From the NCBI GenBank assembly GCA_963773155.1, contig CAVZAB010000004.1:62001-126000 (forward strand): 64,000 bases of DNA, read 5' to 3'. Origin of the DNA: CAVZAB01 sp963773155 (GTDB taxonomy: Bacteria > Pseudomonadota > Alphaproteobacteria > Rhizobiales > Beijerinckiaceae). The translations under genes were made by a program, and so were the position numbers. Below are positions 17,996-26,572 of the stretch, piece by piece (the stretch's first letter is position 1; the number at the start of each line of letters is the position of its first letter). The notes under the pieces are model-generated. The model did not search any database. It had not been told where the DNA came from and was given only the letters and a program-made list of their open reading frames with translations.

Positions 17996-19309
17996 TCAGC
18001 AATCCAAAGTGGTCTGGCGCTCCCAATCGGTCAGGAAGCGGCAATATTCATTCCATTCCGACGTCTTCAACTTGATGTAGGAGGACACCGCGGCGTCTCC
18101 CAGTCCTTCCCGCAACACTTGAGAGGCCCCAAGCGCCCGCAAGGCGTCGAGCAGGTTGAGCGGCAGGCGCTTCGCCTTGATGTCATGGCCGTGCGCATAC
18201 ATGTCGACGTCGAGCCGCTTGCCGGGATCGCGGGCTTGGGCAATGCCGTCGAGGCCGGCGGCGAGCAGGCCTGCCTGCAACAAATAGGGATTGGCGGCGC
18301 CGTCGGCCAGCCGCAGTTCGAACCGCCCGGTATCGGGAATACGGATCATATGGGTGCGGTTGTTGCCGCCGTAGGTCACGCTATTCGGCGACCAGGTTGC
18401 GCCTGAAATTGTTCGCGGCGCGTTGATGCGCTTGTAGGAATTGACCGTCGGATTGGTCAGGGCCGCCAGTGCTTCGGCCGAATGGATCAGCCCCCCGATG
18501 AAGTGATAGCCAAGCTGGGACAGGCCTAGCTCGCCCTTCGGATCCTCGAACAGATTGTTGTTGGTCGATGTCGACCACAACGAGACGTGTGCATGGCAGC
18601 CGTTGCCGGTGAGATCGGCAAAGGGTTTTGGCATGAAGGTCGCGCGCAAGCCATGTTTTTCGGCAATGGACTTGACCATGAACTTGAAAAAAGCATGCCG
18701 ATCGGCGGTCTTGAGCGCGCCATCATAGTCCCAATTCATCTCGAACTGGCCATTGGCATCCTCGTGGTCGTTCTGGTAGGGAGCCCAGCCAAGCGCGATC
18801 ATCGCGTCACAGATTTCGCGGATGACGTCGAAGCGGCGCATCAGCGCCTGCTGGTCATAGCACGGTTTAGCCTGTGTATCGGCAGCATCGGAGATTCGGG
18901 TCCCGTCGGGGGCGATCAGAAAATATTCGCATTCGACCCCGGTGCGCATCTCGTAGCCCTGGTCGGCGGCACGTGCCACGAGCCGCTTGAGGATCTGGCG
19001 CGGGTTTTGTGCAACCGGCTCGCCGGCCATGACCAGATCGCCGGTGCACCAGGCAAGCTCCGGTCGCCACGGGAGCTGCACAACGGAGTGCGGATCGGGC
19101 ATGACGAGTATGTCGGGATCAGCCGGCGTCATGTCGAACCAGGCGGCAAAGCCGGCAAACCCAGCCCCCGCCTTGCTGATCTGGTCGATGGCGGTTGCCG
19201 GCACCAGCTTTGCCCGCATGATCCCGAAAAGATCGACGAAGGATATTAGGAAATATTTGATAGCCCGATCTGCCGCATAAGCCCCAAGCGCCGTCATCGA
19301 CTGCTCCAT
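17996..19309 (-). CDS. Type III glutamine synthetase-like ligase (GlnT or gamma-glutamylmethylamide synthetase)
   Basis: A 437-residue glutamine-synthetase-fold enzyme. The N-terminal beta-grasp part contains KYFLISFVDLFGIMRAKLVP. The catalytic part has metal and glutamate ligands in YQNDHEDANGQFEMNW, NGCHAHVSLW and GRFELRLADGA. The family includes rhizobial GlnT (ammonia as acceptor) and GmaS (methylamine as acceptor); sequence alone does not separate them here. It is the last gene of the cluster GATase - GltB domain 3 - GltB FMN domain - ligase, the same order as mgsABC-gmaS and as the rhizobial glx/glnT clusters. A supply of gamma-glutamyl amide to the synthase-like subunits is the likely logic. 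Confidence 0.85.
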   Translation of the reverse strand: MEQSMTALGAYAADRAIKYFLISFVDLFGIMRAKLVPATAIDQISKAGAGFAGFAAWFDMTPADPDILVMPDPHSVVQLPWRPELAWCTGDLVMAGEPVAQNPRQILKRLVARAADQGYEMRTGVECEYFLIAPDGTRISDAADTQAKPCYDQQALMRRFDVIREICDAMIALGWAPYQNDHEDANGQFEMNWDYDGALKTADRHAFFKFMVKSIAEKHGLRATFMPKPFADLTGNGCHAHVSLWSTSTNNNLFEDPKGELGLSQLGYHFIGGLIHSAEALAALTNPTVNSYKRINAPRTISGATWSPNSVTYGGNNRTHMIRIPDTGRFELRLADGAANPYLLQAGLLAAGLDGIAQARDPGKRLDVDMYAHGHDIKAKRLPLNLLDALRALGASQVLREGLGDAAVSSYIKLKTSEWNEYCRFLTDWERQTTLDC

Positions 19310-19328
19310 CGGTGCGAGTTTGCCAGCC

Positions 19329-20663
19329 TTAAGTTCCGGCCTTGCCGGGTATCCAATTGGTCCCGGCGAGCGGCACCTGCGCCATCGCTGCCGATTCCAC
19401 CGTCAGGGCGACGAGGTCCTCGGGCTCGAGATTGTGGACATGCGATTTGCCATTGGCCCTTGCGAGCGTCTGGCATTCGAGTGTCAGCACCGCCAGGTAA
19501 TTGGCCAGGCGGCGGCCGGCCACGACCGGATCGAGCCGGGCGACGAGTTCGGGATCCTGGGTCGTGATTCCGGCCGGATCGCGCCCCTCGTGCCAGTCGT
19601 CATAACAGCCAGCCGTCGTCCCGAGCTTGCGGTATTCGGCCGCAAATTGCGGCGCATTGTCACCCAGGGCGATAATGGCTGCGGTGCCGATCGAAACCGC
19701 ATCGGCGCCGAGCGCCAGAGCCTTGGCGACGTCGGCGCCGTTACGGATCCCGCCCGACACCACCAATTGCACCGTGCGGTGCATGTCGAGATCCTGGAGC
19801 GCCTGGACTGCCGGCCGGATCGCCGCCAATAGCGGAATGCCGACATGTTCGATGAAGACGTCTTGGGTCGCGGCGGTGCCGCCCTGCATGCCGTCAAGGA
19901 CGACGACATCGGCGCCGGCCTTGACCGCCAGAGCGGTATCGTAATAGGGCCGGGCCGCACCAACTTTGACATAGACCGGCTTTTGCCAATCGGTGATTTC
20001 GCGCAATTCCTGGATCTTGATTTCGAGATCGTCCGGCCCCGTCCAATCGGGATGCCGGCAGGCCGAGCGCTGATCGATGCCGGCCGGCAAGGTCCGCATG
20101 GCAGCGACCCTTTCCGATATTTTCTGGCCGAGCAGCATGCCGCCGCCGCCGGGCTTGGCACCCTGGCCGATTACGATCTCAATCGCATCGGCCTTGCGCA
20201 AATGATCTGGATGCATGCCGTAGCGGCTCGGCAGCACCTGATAGACGAGGAGGTCGGAGTGTTGGCGTTCCTCATCGGTCATGCCGCCATCGCCGGTTGT
20301 TGTCGAAGTGCCGGCCTGCGACGCGCCGCGCCCGAGCGCCTCTTTGGCGGGTGCCGACAGCGAGCCAAAACTCATACCGGCTATGGTGATGGGAATCCGC
20401 AGATGGATCGGCCGCTTCGCGAAACGGCCGCCAAGCACCACATCGGTGCCGCATTTTTCGCGATAGCCCTCGAGGGGATAACGGCTAATCGAGGCCCCGA
20501 GAAACAGCAGATCGTCGAAATGCGGCAGCTTGCGCTTGGCTCCGAAGCCGCGGATGTCATAGATACCGGTTGCGGCAGCGCGATGAATCTCGGCAATGGC
20601 ATGCCGGTCGAAGGTTGCTGATTCGCGCGGCGGGGTGTGAATCCATCGATCGGCCTGCGTCAT
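19329..20663 (-). CDS. FMN-binding glutamate synthase-like subunit (GlxD/MgsC type)
   Basis: A 444-residue protein equivalent to the FMN synthase domain of GltB. Flavin and substrate motifs are GMSFGSLSAPAKEALGRGA, TTTGDGGMTDEE, QGAKPGGGGML, DGMQGGTAATQD and SGGIRNGADVAKALALGADA. The cysteine trio that holds the 3Fe-4S cluster in true GltB is not present; the region reads AGCYDDWHEGRDPAGI with a single Cys. The ATG at 20663 overlaps the previous stop (TGATG). With the two upstream genes it forms a split glutamate-synthase-like complex, either N-methylglutamate synthase or the uncharacterised Glx enzyme. Confidence 0.85.
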   Translation of the reverse strand: MTQADRWIHTPPRESATFDRHAIAEIHRAAATGIYDIRGFGAKRKLPHFDDLLFLGASISRYPLEGYREKCGTDVVLGGRFAKRPIHLRIPITIAGMSFGSLSAPAKEALGRGASQAGTSTTTGDGGMTDEERQHSDLLVYQVLPSRYGMHPDHLRKADAIEIVIGQGAKPGGGGMLLGQKISERVAAMRTLPAGIDQRSACRHPDWTGPDDLEIKIQELREITDWQKPVYVKVGAARPYYDTALAVKAGADVVVLDGMQGGTAATQDVFIEHVGIPLLAAIRPAVQALQDLDMHRTVQLVVSGGIRNGADVAKALALGADAVSIGTAAIIALGDNAPQFAAEYRKLGTTAGCYDDWHEGRDPAGITTQDPELVARLDPVVAGRRLANYLAVLTLECQTLARANGKSHVHNLEPEDLVALTVESAAMAQVPLAGTNWIPGKAGT

Positions 20664-21379
20664 CAATAGGACCCCAAATTGTCGATGTGAAAATGATAGA
20701 GCCGGCGCGCCGAACCATAGCGCTTGAAGGAAGCGGCCTCGACCTTGCCGTCGAGACCAGCGGCGGCGAGTAGCCGGCTCAGACCGGTCAGGTGTTCGCC
20801 GCTCATCGGCTTTTCGATGCAATCCGCGCCGAGGCTTTTCACCGTGCCTCGGACAAACAGCCGCGCCTCGTAAATCGAATCCCCCAAAGCATCGCCGGCG
20901 TCGCCGAGGACGACCAGATTGCCGGCCTGGGCCATGAAGGCCGACATGTGGCCGACGCTGCCCTTGACGACGATATCAAGCCCGCGCAGCGAGATGCCGC
21001 AGCGGGCCGCGGCATTGCCGCCGATCACCAACAGCCCGCCGCAGCCGCTCGCGCCAGCCGATTGCGACGCATCGCCCTCGACGTGAACCAGTCCCGACAT
21101 CATATTCTCGGCGAGGCCGGTACTGGCATTGCCGGCTACAACGACGGTGGCCTTTTGATTCATGCCGGCGCAATAATAGCCGACATGGCCCTCGATGCGG
21201 ATTTCGAGAGGGGTCGTCAGACCGGCAGCAAGCGCATGGGCGCCGCGTGGATTTCGGATCCGGAAACGCCCTTCTGGCGCATCGTGCAAGCGTTGGTTGA
21301 CGGTGCGCGCCGACAGTGCCGCAAGGTCAAAGTCGATCCACGGGCCCGAAGCTTCGGCGGCGCGCCGGGTCTGCATCAT
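20663..21379 (-). CDS. GltB C-terminal (GXGXG) domain protein (GlxC/MgsB type)
   Basis: A protein of about 238 residues made solely of the right-handed beta-helix that closes GltB. Repeating glycine turns are clear (GNASTGLAENMMSGLVHVEG, SGCGGLLVIGGNAAARCG, GNLVVLGDAGDALGDS). It is structural and links the amidotransferase and FMN subunits. Two start codons in tandem (ATGATG at 21379 and 21376) overlap the stop of the amidotransferase gene; the outer one gives the usual ATGA overlap. Confidence 0.83.
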   Translation of the reverse strand: MMQTRRAAEASGPWIDFDLAALSARTVNQRLHDAPEGRFRIRNPRGAHALAAGLTTPLEIRIEGHVGYYCAGMNQKATVVVAGNASTGLAENMMSGLVHVEGDASQSAGASGCGGLLVIGGNAAARCGISLRGLDIVVKGSVGHMSAFMAQAGNLVVLGDAGDALGDSIYEARLFVRGTVKSLGADCIEKPMSGEHLTGLSRLLAAAGLDGKVEAASFKRYGSARRLYHFHIDNLGSY

Positions 21380-22272
21380 GATGCCCTGGTCCAGGCATAG
21401 ACCGTCGCCGGGGCCGGCTCCCAAATCTTCGCGTGTTCGACGCCCGGCAGCGGTGCCAGAGCTCTAAATTCGCTGCCGAAGGCAACCCAATCCGCGGTCT
21501 CGGCCAGGACCGCCGGCTTGCAGGCGATCGGATCGCGCAAAACGGCAAAGCCGTGCTCGGTTCCCACGACAAAGGTGTAAAAGCCGTCCAACGCCGCAAG
21601 CGCGCTCGCCAGAGCCTCCTCCAGGCTGTCGCCCTGCTTCATCCGAAAAGCGAGATAGGCCGCTGCAACTTCGCTGTCGTTTTCGGTCTGGAAACGTTCG
21701 CCGTGCCGGACCAGTGTTTCGCGCAGCCGATTATGGTTCGACAGCGAGCCATTGTGGACGAGGCAGGTATCGCGGCCGGTCGAAAACGGATGCGAGCCGG
21801 CAATGGTGACCGCCAATTCGGTCGCCATCCGGGTGTGCCCGATCGCATGCGAGCCCGCCCTTTGTGCGAGTCCAAGCCGAGCCGAAACGCGGTCGGGGTC
21901 GCCGACACCCTTGTAGATCTCGATCGACCGGCCCTGGCTGAGCACCGTCGCTTCTCCAGCCTCATCGATCAGAAAGCGGCGGGCCGCATCGCCATCGCCC
22001 CGGGTGGAAAAAATTGCATGGTCCTCGAGCGTCTCGACAACAATCTCGGCGCCGATCGCTACCCCTGTTCGCCGCGCCAAGGCCGCCCAATCGAGCGGCG
22101 ATCTGGCGACTAGGCAGAGTTTGGTGAGCCCAGGCGAGGGCGCCGCATAGACAGCGAAACCGGCGCTGTCGGGACCGCGGTCGCACATTTCATGCAGCAT
22201 CAGCCCAGTCAAACGGCCGAGCTGCGGCTCGAGCACCGCATTCTTGAGAAAAAGCCCGACAATCCCGCACAT
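21376..22272 (-). CDS. Class II glutamine amidotransferase subunit (GlxB/MgsA type)
   Basis: A 298-residue Ntn-hydrolase amidotransferase. The start at 22272 is dictated by MCGIVGLF, since the cysteine after Met must be N-terminal to act as nucleophile. Other family residues are visible: the VHNGSLSNHNRLR oxyanion loop and the NDSEVAAAYLAFR segment. It would release ammonia or methylamine from the gamma-glutamyl amide made by the type III synthetase. It begins 67 bases downstream of a perfect 19-base palindrome and follows the XRE-cupin regulator gene on the same strand. Confidence 0.85.
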   Translation of the reverse strand: MCGIVGLFLKNAVLEPQLGRLTGLMLHEMCDRGPDSAGFAVYAAPSPGLTKLCLVARSPLDWAALARRTGVAIGAEIVVETLEDHAIFSTRGDGDAARRFLIDEAGEATVLSQGRSIEIYKGVGDPDRVSARLGLAQRAGSHAIGHTRMATELAVTIAGSHPFSTGRDTCLVHNGSLSNHNRLRETLVRHGERFQTENDSEVAAAYLAFRMKQGDSLEEALASALAALDGFYTFVVGTEHGFAVLRDPIACKPAVLAETADWVAFGSEFRALAPLPGVEHAKIWEPAPATVYAWTRAS

Positions 22273-22339
22273 GCCACTCTCCCATCGCCTCTTCTGTACT
22301 GTGGCGAGCGGACCACGGGGTGTCAATCGCAGGTAGATT

Positions 22340-22358
22340 ATTTTCCTGACAGGAAAAT
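22340..22358. promoter_or_regulatory. Perfect 19-bp palindrome, probable XRE-cupin operator
   Basis: ATTTTCCTG-A-CAGGAAAAT has two exact 9-base arms around one base. It sits in the 90-base gap between the stop of the XRE-cupin gene and the ATG of the amidotransferase gene, in an otherwise GC-rich background. Position and symmetry fit a dimeric repressor site controlling the four-gene nitrogen operon. Confidence 0.7.
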
Positions 22359-22362
22359 CAAC

Positions 22363-23028
22363 TCAAGCCTTTTCCGCCGGCAGCTGCGGCGACACGATGA
22401 TCGACAGATAGCGCGCCGGCAGAGCCGTCAGTTCCTCAGGCCCGTGCAGGGCCTCGGCATCGAAAAACAGGGAATCGCCAGCCGTCAGCCGATAGAGCCG
22501 ATCGGCGTGACGATAGGCGACCTCGCCAGAGAGCATGTAGATGAATTCGAGGCCGGGATGCTGGAAGACAGGAAAGGCGTCGGACGTCTTGTCGAGCGTG
22601 ATCAGGAACGGCTCGACCCGCAGGGTATTGTGAATCGAATGGCCCAGCAATTCATAGCGGTGGCCCGCTCTTGTGCCGCGCCGATCTATGACAAGGCCAT
22701 GCCCGGCGCGCACGAAAGTGGCGTCGTGCTTGCGATCGTATTTGGCGAACAGGGCGGTAATCGGCACGTTGAGCGCGGCGGCGATTCGGTGCAGCGTCGC
22801 CAGCGATGCCGAGGTGCGACCGTTTTCGATCTTGGAAAACATCGCAACCGAGAGGCCGGCGGCCTGGGCCGCCTGCGAAGCGGTGAGCCGGATCGCCTGG
22901 CGCAGCGCCTTGACCTGGGCACCGACCGAATCGAGCAGCGGCTTTTCCGGACGCTCACGGCGGGGTGCCGGTGCCGCTTCTTTCGTGCGGGCGGCGGCCA
23001 GATGTTTGCGCCTGATCTTGGCCCTCAC
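22363..23028 (-). CDS. XRE-family regulator with cupin sensor domain
   Basis: A 221-residue regulator. Residues ~35-95 are a lambda-repressor-type HTH (LTASQAAQAAGLSVAMFSKI, then ENGRTSASLATLHRIA). Residues ~120-215 are a cupin barrel (FQHPGLEFIYMLSGEV, LTAGDSLFFDAEALHGPEEL) likely to bind a small carboxylate or polyamine-like effector. A basic stretch of ~25 residues precedes the HTH. It lies directly upstream of the glutamine-amidotransferase/GltB-like/GS operon on the same strand, with the 19-bp palindrome between, so it most likely represses that operon. Confidence 0.85.
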   Translation of the reverse strand: MRAKIRRKHLAAARTKEAAPAPRRERPEKPLLDSVGAQVKALRQAIRLTASQAAQAAGLSVAMFSKIENGRTSASLATLHRIAAALNVPITALFAKYDRKHDATFVRAGHGLVIDRRGTRAGHRYELLGHSIHNTLRVEPFLITLDKTSDAFPVFQHPGLEFIYMLSGEVAYRHADRLYRLTAGDSLFFDAEALHGPEELTALPARYLSIIVSPQLPAEKA

Positions 23029-23061
23029 GTTGCGCTCCGCTCCCCCGGGCTTTTTCCGCGG

Positions 23062-23836
23062 CTAATCGAGACCCGCCGCCAGGAACCCGCCGTCGACCCG
23101 CAGCATCTCGCCAGTAACATAGGTTGCGGCTGGCGAGGCAAGGAAAATTGCTGCCCCAACCAATTCCTCCAATTCACCGAAACGGTGCATCGGCGTGCGG
23201 CGGAGGGCCATCGCCTTGCGTTCGGCCGACATTTTCTCCCGGTTGAGCGCGGTCATAAAAAAGCCGGGCGCTAGGCCGTTGACGCGGACCCCTTTGGGCG
23301 CCCATTCCGCCGCCAGCGTCCGCGTCAAAGCGAGAACACCATGTTTCGATATCGTGTAGGGTGCGCTTAATTGAAAGCCGCGATGGGCTGCGACCGACGC
23401 AATATTGATGATCGCGCCGCTGCCGCGGCCGAGCATGTGGCGGCCAACCTCGCTGCAGGCAAAGAATACGCTGGTCAGGTTTGTCGCCATGACCTGCTCA
23501 TAGTCGGCGCGGCTGAAATCCTCGGCCGGCTTGAGCATGGTCACGCCCTGCGAATTGACGAGTATGTCGAGCTTGCCCGCCCCGGCGAGGGCCTTGCCGA
23601 TGACGCCGCTCAATTGCGCCGGCTCGGTAAGATCGCAGGCAAAGGCTCTGGCACGTCGGGTCGGTGCGGCGCAATGCGGCCAAAGTCGCCTCGACCTTGG
23701 CCGCGGTCCGGCCGACCGCGATCACCTCGGCGCCGGCCTCCTGGAACCCCTGCGCAATCGCCCGCCCGATACCGCTCGATCCGCCGAGAACCAGCGCCGT
23801 CATGCCGTCAAGCGAAAACCTGTCCGTGTCGCCCAT
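23062..23836 (-). pseudogene. SDR-family oxidoreductase, single frameshift
   Basis: A ~257-residue short-chain dehydrogenase broken by one extra base near 23655. Before it: ATG at 23836 with GGGGAGGAAGCA, and the NAD(P) site LVLGGSSGIGRAIAQGF. After it, in another frame: LDILVNSQGVT, the catalytic Ser (INIASVAA) and YTISKHG (Tyr-x-x-x-Lys), ending with TGEMLRVDGGFLA. All catalytic residues survive, so a single-base correction restores a normal enzyme; the break may be a sequencing error. The family suggests a sugar or sugar-acid dehydrogenase of the gluconate 5-dehydrogenase type. It is the last gene of the GntR-controlled ABC operon. Confidence 0.75.
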
Positions 23837-23852
23837 TGCTTCCTCCCCGCCC

Positions 23853-25023
23853 TCAGGCAACCTTGTAGCGCCGCAACACGTCCTGGTTGATTGTGATGCC
23901 GAGGCCGGGCCGCCGCGGCGGCAAAATCCGACCCCCGGCAAAGCTGAAGCCCTCCTCGACCAATTCGCGCCGCAAAATCTCCTCGCATAAATGCGGCGGC
24001 AAATATTCGATGAAGGCGCAATGCGGCGTGTTGAAAGCCAGATGCGCGGTCGCGGTTACCGACAGGCCGGTTTTCCAGCAATGCGGCACGATGATGCGGC
24101 CGCGTTCGGCCGCCATGTCGCAGACTTTCTTCGCCTCGAGAAAGCCGCCGACGCGGCCGACATCGGGTTGCGCGACGTCGATCTTGCCACGGTCCATCAG
24201 CGCCTCGAATTCCCAATGGGTCGCCAGCCATTCGCCCGAGGCGATCCGCATTGGTGCGGCATCGTGCGAGCCGCGCATATTCGTCGAGATTATCGACCCA
24301 GATCGGCGTCTCCAGAAAGTAGAGATCGAACTCCCGCCATTGCCTGTACCGTCTCGAGCGCGGTCGCCGCGTCCTCCCACATGTATTGCACATCGACCAT
24401 CAGGGCGATGTCGGGACCAAGCGCCTTTCGAACGGCGCGACCACTTCGGTATGGCGGTCGTAGCTCTCGTTGCAGGCCGCTATGGGCATAGGGCCCGTTC
24501 ATCGTTACTTCGGCTTTGACCGCCTTGAAGCCGAGTTCGCGAGCGCGCTGCGCCCAGGCACACAGCGAATCGCGATATTCCTCGAAACTGCTGCCCGAGG
24601 GCTGCAGCGAGGCATAGGGGATGATAGCCTTCTGGTGCAGGCCGCCGAGCAATTCGTAGACGGGCTTGCCGAGCGCCTTGCCCTTGATGTCCCACAGCGC
24701 CATTTCGATCGCCCCAATGGCATGGATGACCGCGCCGCGGCGACCGTGCATGCAGGTGCCAACATACATCCGCTGCCAAAGCGCCTCGATGGCCAGCGGA
24801 TCGGCGCCAACAGAATGTCGGTGAGGCTCTGGCTCATCGTATGGGTGCCCGGCGCCTCGATGCAGGTCTTGGCGATCCAGGGATTGACGTCGCTTTCGCC
24901 ACAACCCTCAATTCCTTCATCGGTGTGAACCACGACGATGAAGCTGTCTTGTGCCGAAGAGGTGAGGGCCGGATTGAAATTGGGCGCCAGTAGAACATGG
25001 CAGTCGATGCCGGTGATTTTCAC
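23853..25023 (-). pseudogene. Enolase-superfamily (MR/MLE) enzyme, multiply frame-disrupted
   Basis: A ~390-codon enolase-superfamily gene starting GTG at 25023 (GGGAGAG upstream) with [15 protein letters not shown]. Homology continues to the C-terminus but must be followed through all three frames. Breaks occur near 24810 (deletion), 24472 (insertion), 24440 (deletion), 24345 (insertion) and 24265 (insertion). Recognisable pieces are AIEMALWDIKGKALGKPVYE, KAVKAEVTMNG, ALMVDVQYMW (metal Asp), YFLETPIW (metal Glu), MRIASGEW (metal Glu) and VPHCWKTGLS. It follows the ATPase of the second ABC importer, a parallel to the intact enzyme at 11586. As written it cannot make protein. Confidence 0.75.
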
Positions 25024-25057
25024 ATCGTCTCTCCCTGTTTGGCCGGCCGCGCCCGGC

Positions 25058-25916
25058 TCACAATCGCTGCTTGACCACCAGTGGATCGGCGGTGGCAAGG
25101 CTTTCGCCGTGCCAGCCCAGATGGCTTAAGAATTCCCGCGTGCGCGCGACCTGCGGGTTGGCGAAGATTTGTTGGGGTGGGCCCTGTTCGATCACCGTGC
25201 CTCGGTCGAACACCACGACCCAATTGGCGACGCGTCTTGGCAAAATCCATTTCATGGGTGACTACCACCATGGTCATACCCTCGTCGGCCAGCCGCTTCA
25301 TGACGCTCAGCACCTCGCCGATCGTCTCCGGATCAAGGGCCGAGGTCGGCTCGTCGAACAGCATGACGTCCGGTTGCATGGCCAGCGCCCGGGCGATCGC
25401 GACGCGCTGCTGCTGGCCGCCCGACAGGGCGGCTGGATAGACCGCGGCCTTATCGACCAGGCCGACCTTGTGCAGCAATTCGAGCGCTTCGCGTTCCGCC
25501 GCCGCGCGCGGCGCGCCAAGGACCGTCATTGGACCGATCGCGACATTGCGCGTTACGCTCAAATGCGGAAACAACTCGAAATTCTGGAAGACCATGCCCA
25601 TCCGGCGCCGCAATTGTCGCACGTCTGTGGCGCCGTCCTGCACGTCAACCCCGTCGAACCTGACGCGGCCGCCGTCGATCGTCTCAAGCGCATTGGCACA
25701 ACGCAGCAGCGTCGACTTTCCCGATCCACTCGGCCCGATCAGGCAGACGACTTCGCCGCGATGCACCGAAAAATCGACGCCGCTCAATGCGACGACCGCC
25801 CCATAGGCCTTGCTCACCCGCTCGAAGGCAAGAATTGGCGCCGCCGAATTGCCGACCCGGCGCGCCGCCGCGGGCGCGGATTCTCCGGACGGCACCGCGG
25901 TCTCCGCATCCCTCAT
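25058..25916 (-). pseudogene. Amino-acid type ABC transporter ATP-binding protein, single frameshift
   Basis: A HisP/GlnQ-type ATPase of ~285 residues. The ATG at 25916 overlaps the permease stop (ATGA). An N-terminal extension of ~35 residues precedes Walker A (GPSGSGKST); the Q-loop ([11 protein letters not shown]), [27 protein letters not shown] and VTHEMDF follow in frame. One extra base near 25240, after DFAK, shifts the last ~60 residues ([18 protein letters not shown] and onward) into another frame. The catalytic core is intact and the lost part is the C-terminal regulatory tail, so this may be an assembly error. It serves the permeases at 25913 and 26569. Confidence 0.8.
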
Positions 25917-26572
25917 TCGACGACCTTGTATTTGCGGTGGAGCCAGTCGACAAGCTTCGCCTGCGGATAGCCCATCAGCAGATAGAGCCCGGCCATGGCC
26001 GTCAGTACCTCCAGGATCCGGAAGGATTCGGAGCGCACTTTCAGGGCGACATAGCTCAAATCGGCAACCGCGATGATCGAGACGAGCGAGGTGTCCTTGA
26101 ACAGCGAGACCCAGGTGCTGGCAAGCGACGGCAGGACACGGAGCACGGCCTGCGGCAAAATGATTTGGCGCATGACTTGCGGCTTGCTCATACCGAGCGC
26201 CAAGCCGGCATTCCATTGACCCTGGCGGATCGATAGAATGCCGGCCCGAAATGTCTCCGAATTAAAGGCGGAGACGTTGAGGCTCAGCCCGACGATCGCC
26301 GTAGTGAATTCCGAAAAGCCGATGTCGAAGGCGGCCGGCAGAACATAGAAGACCCAGTAGATCTGCAGGATGAGCGGCGTCGCGCGAAAGAATTCGACGA
26401 AAGCTGTCGCCGTAGCGTTTACGCCTCGCCACGGCGATAGACGCAAAAAGGCGAGCAGCAAGCCGCCGGGTATGGCGATCGCCATGGTCGTCACGGCAAG
26501 CAGAATCGTCATGGCGGCGCCATCCAGCAGGCGGAAGCGATTGTCCCAGACGACCGACCAATCGAGGGTCAC
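25913..26572 (-). CDS. Polar amino-acid type ABC transporter permease
   Basis: A ~219-residue inner-membrane permease. The GTG at 26572 ([18 protein letters not shown]) is chosen because it overlaps the stop of the upstream permease by GTGA. It shows the [20 protein letters not shown] segment and the EAA-like loop [20 protein letters not shown]. It forms the channel with the product of 26569. Confidence 0.88.
   Translation of the reverse strand: MTLDWSVVWDNRFRLLDGAAMTILLAVTTMAIAIPGGLLLAFLRLSPWRGVNATATAFVEFFRATPLILQIYWVFYVLPAAFDIGFSEFTTAIVGLSLNVSAFNSETFRAGILSIRQGQWNAGLALGMSKPQVMRQIILPQAVLRVLPSLASTWVSLFKDTSLVSIIAVADLSYVALKVRSESFRILEVLTAMAGLYLLMGYPQAKLVDWLHRKYKVVE

Noticed and set aside
17996..19309. 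Classical GlnA (type I glutamine synthetase)
   Set aside because: The N-terminus, length and the adjoining split GltB-like genes fit the type III/GmaS group instead.
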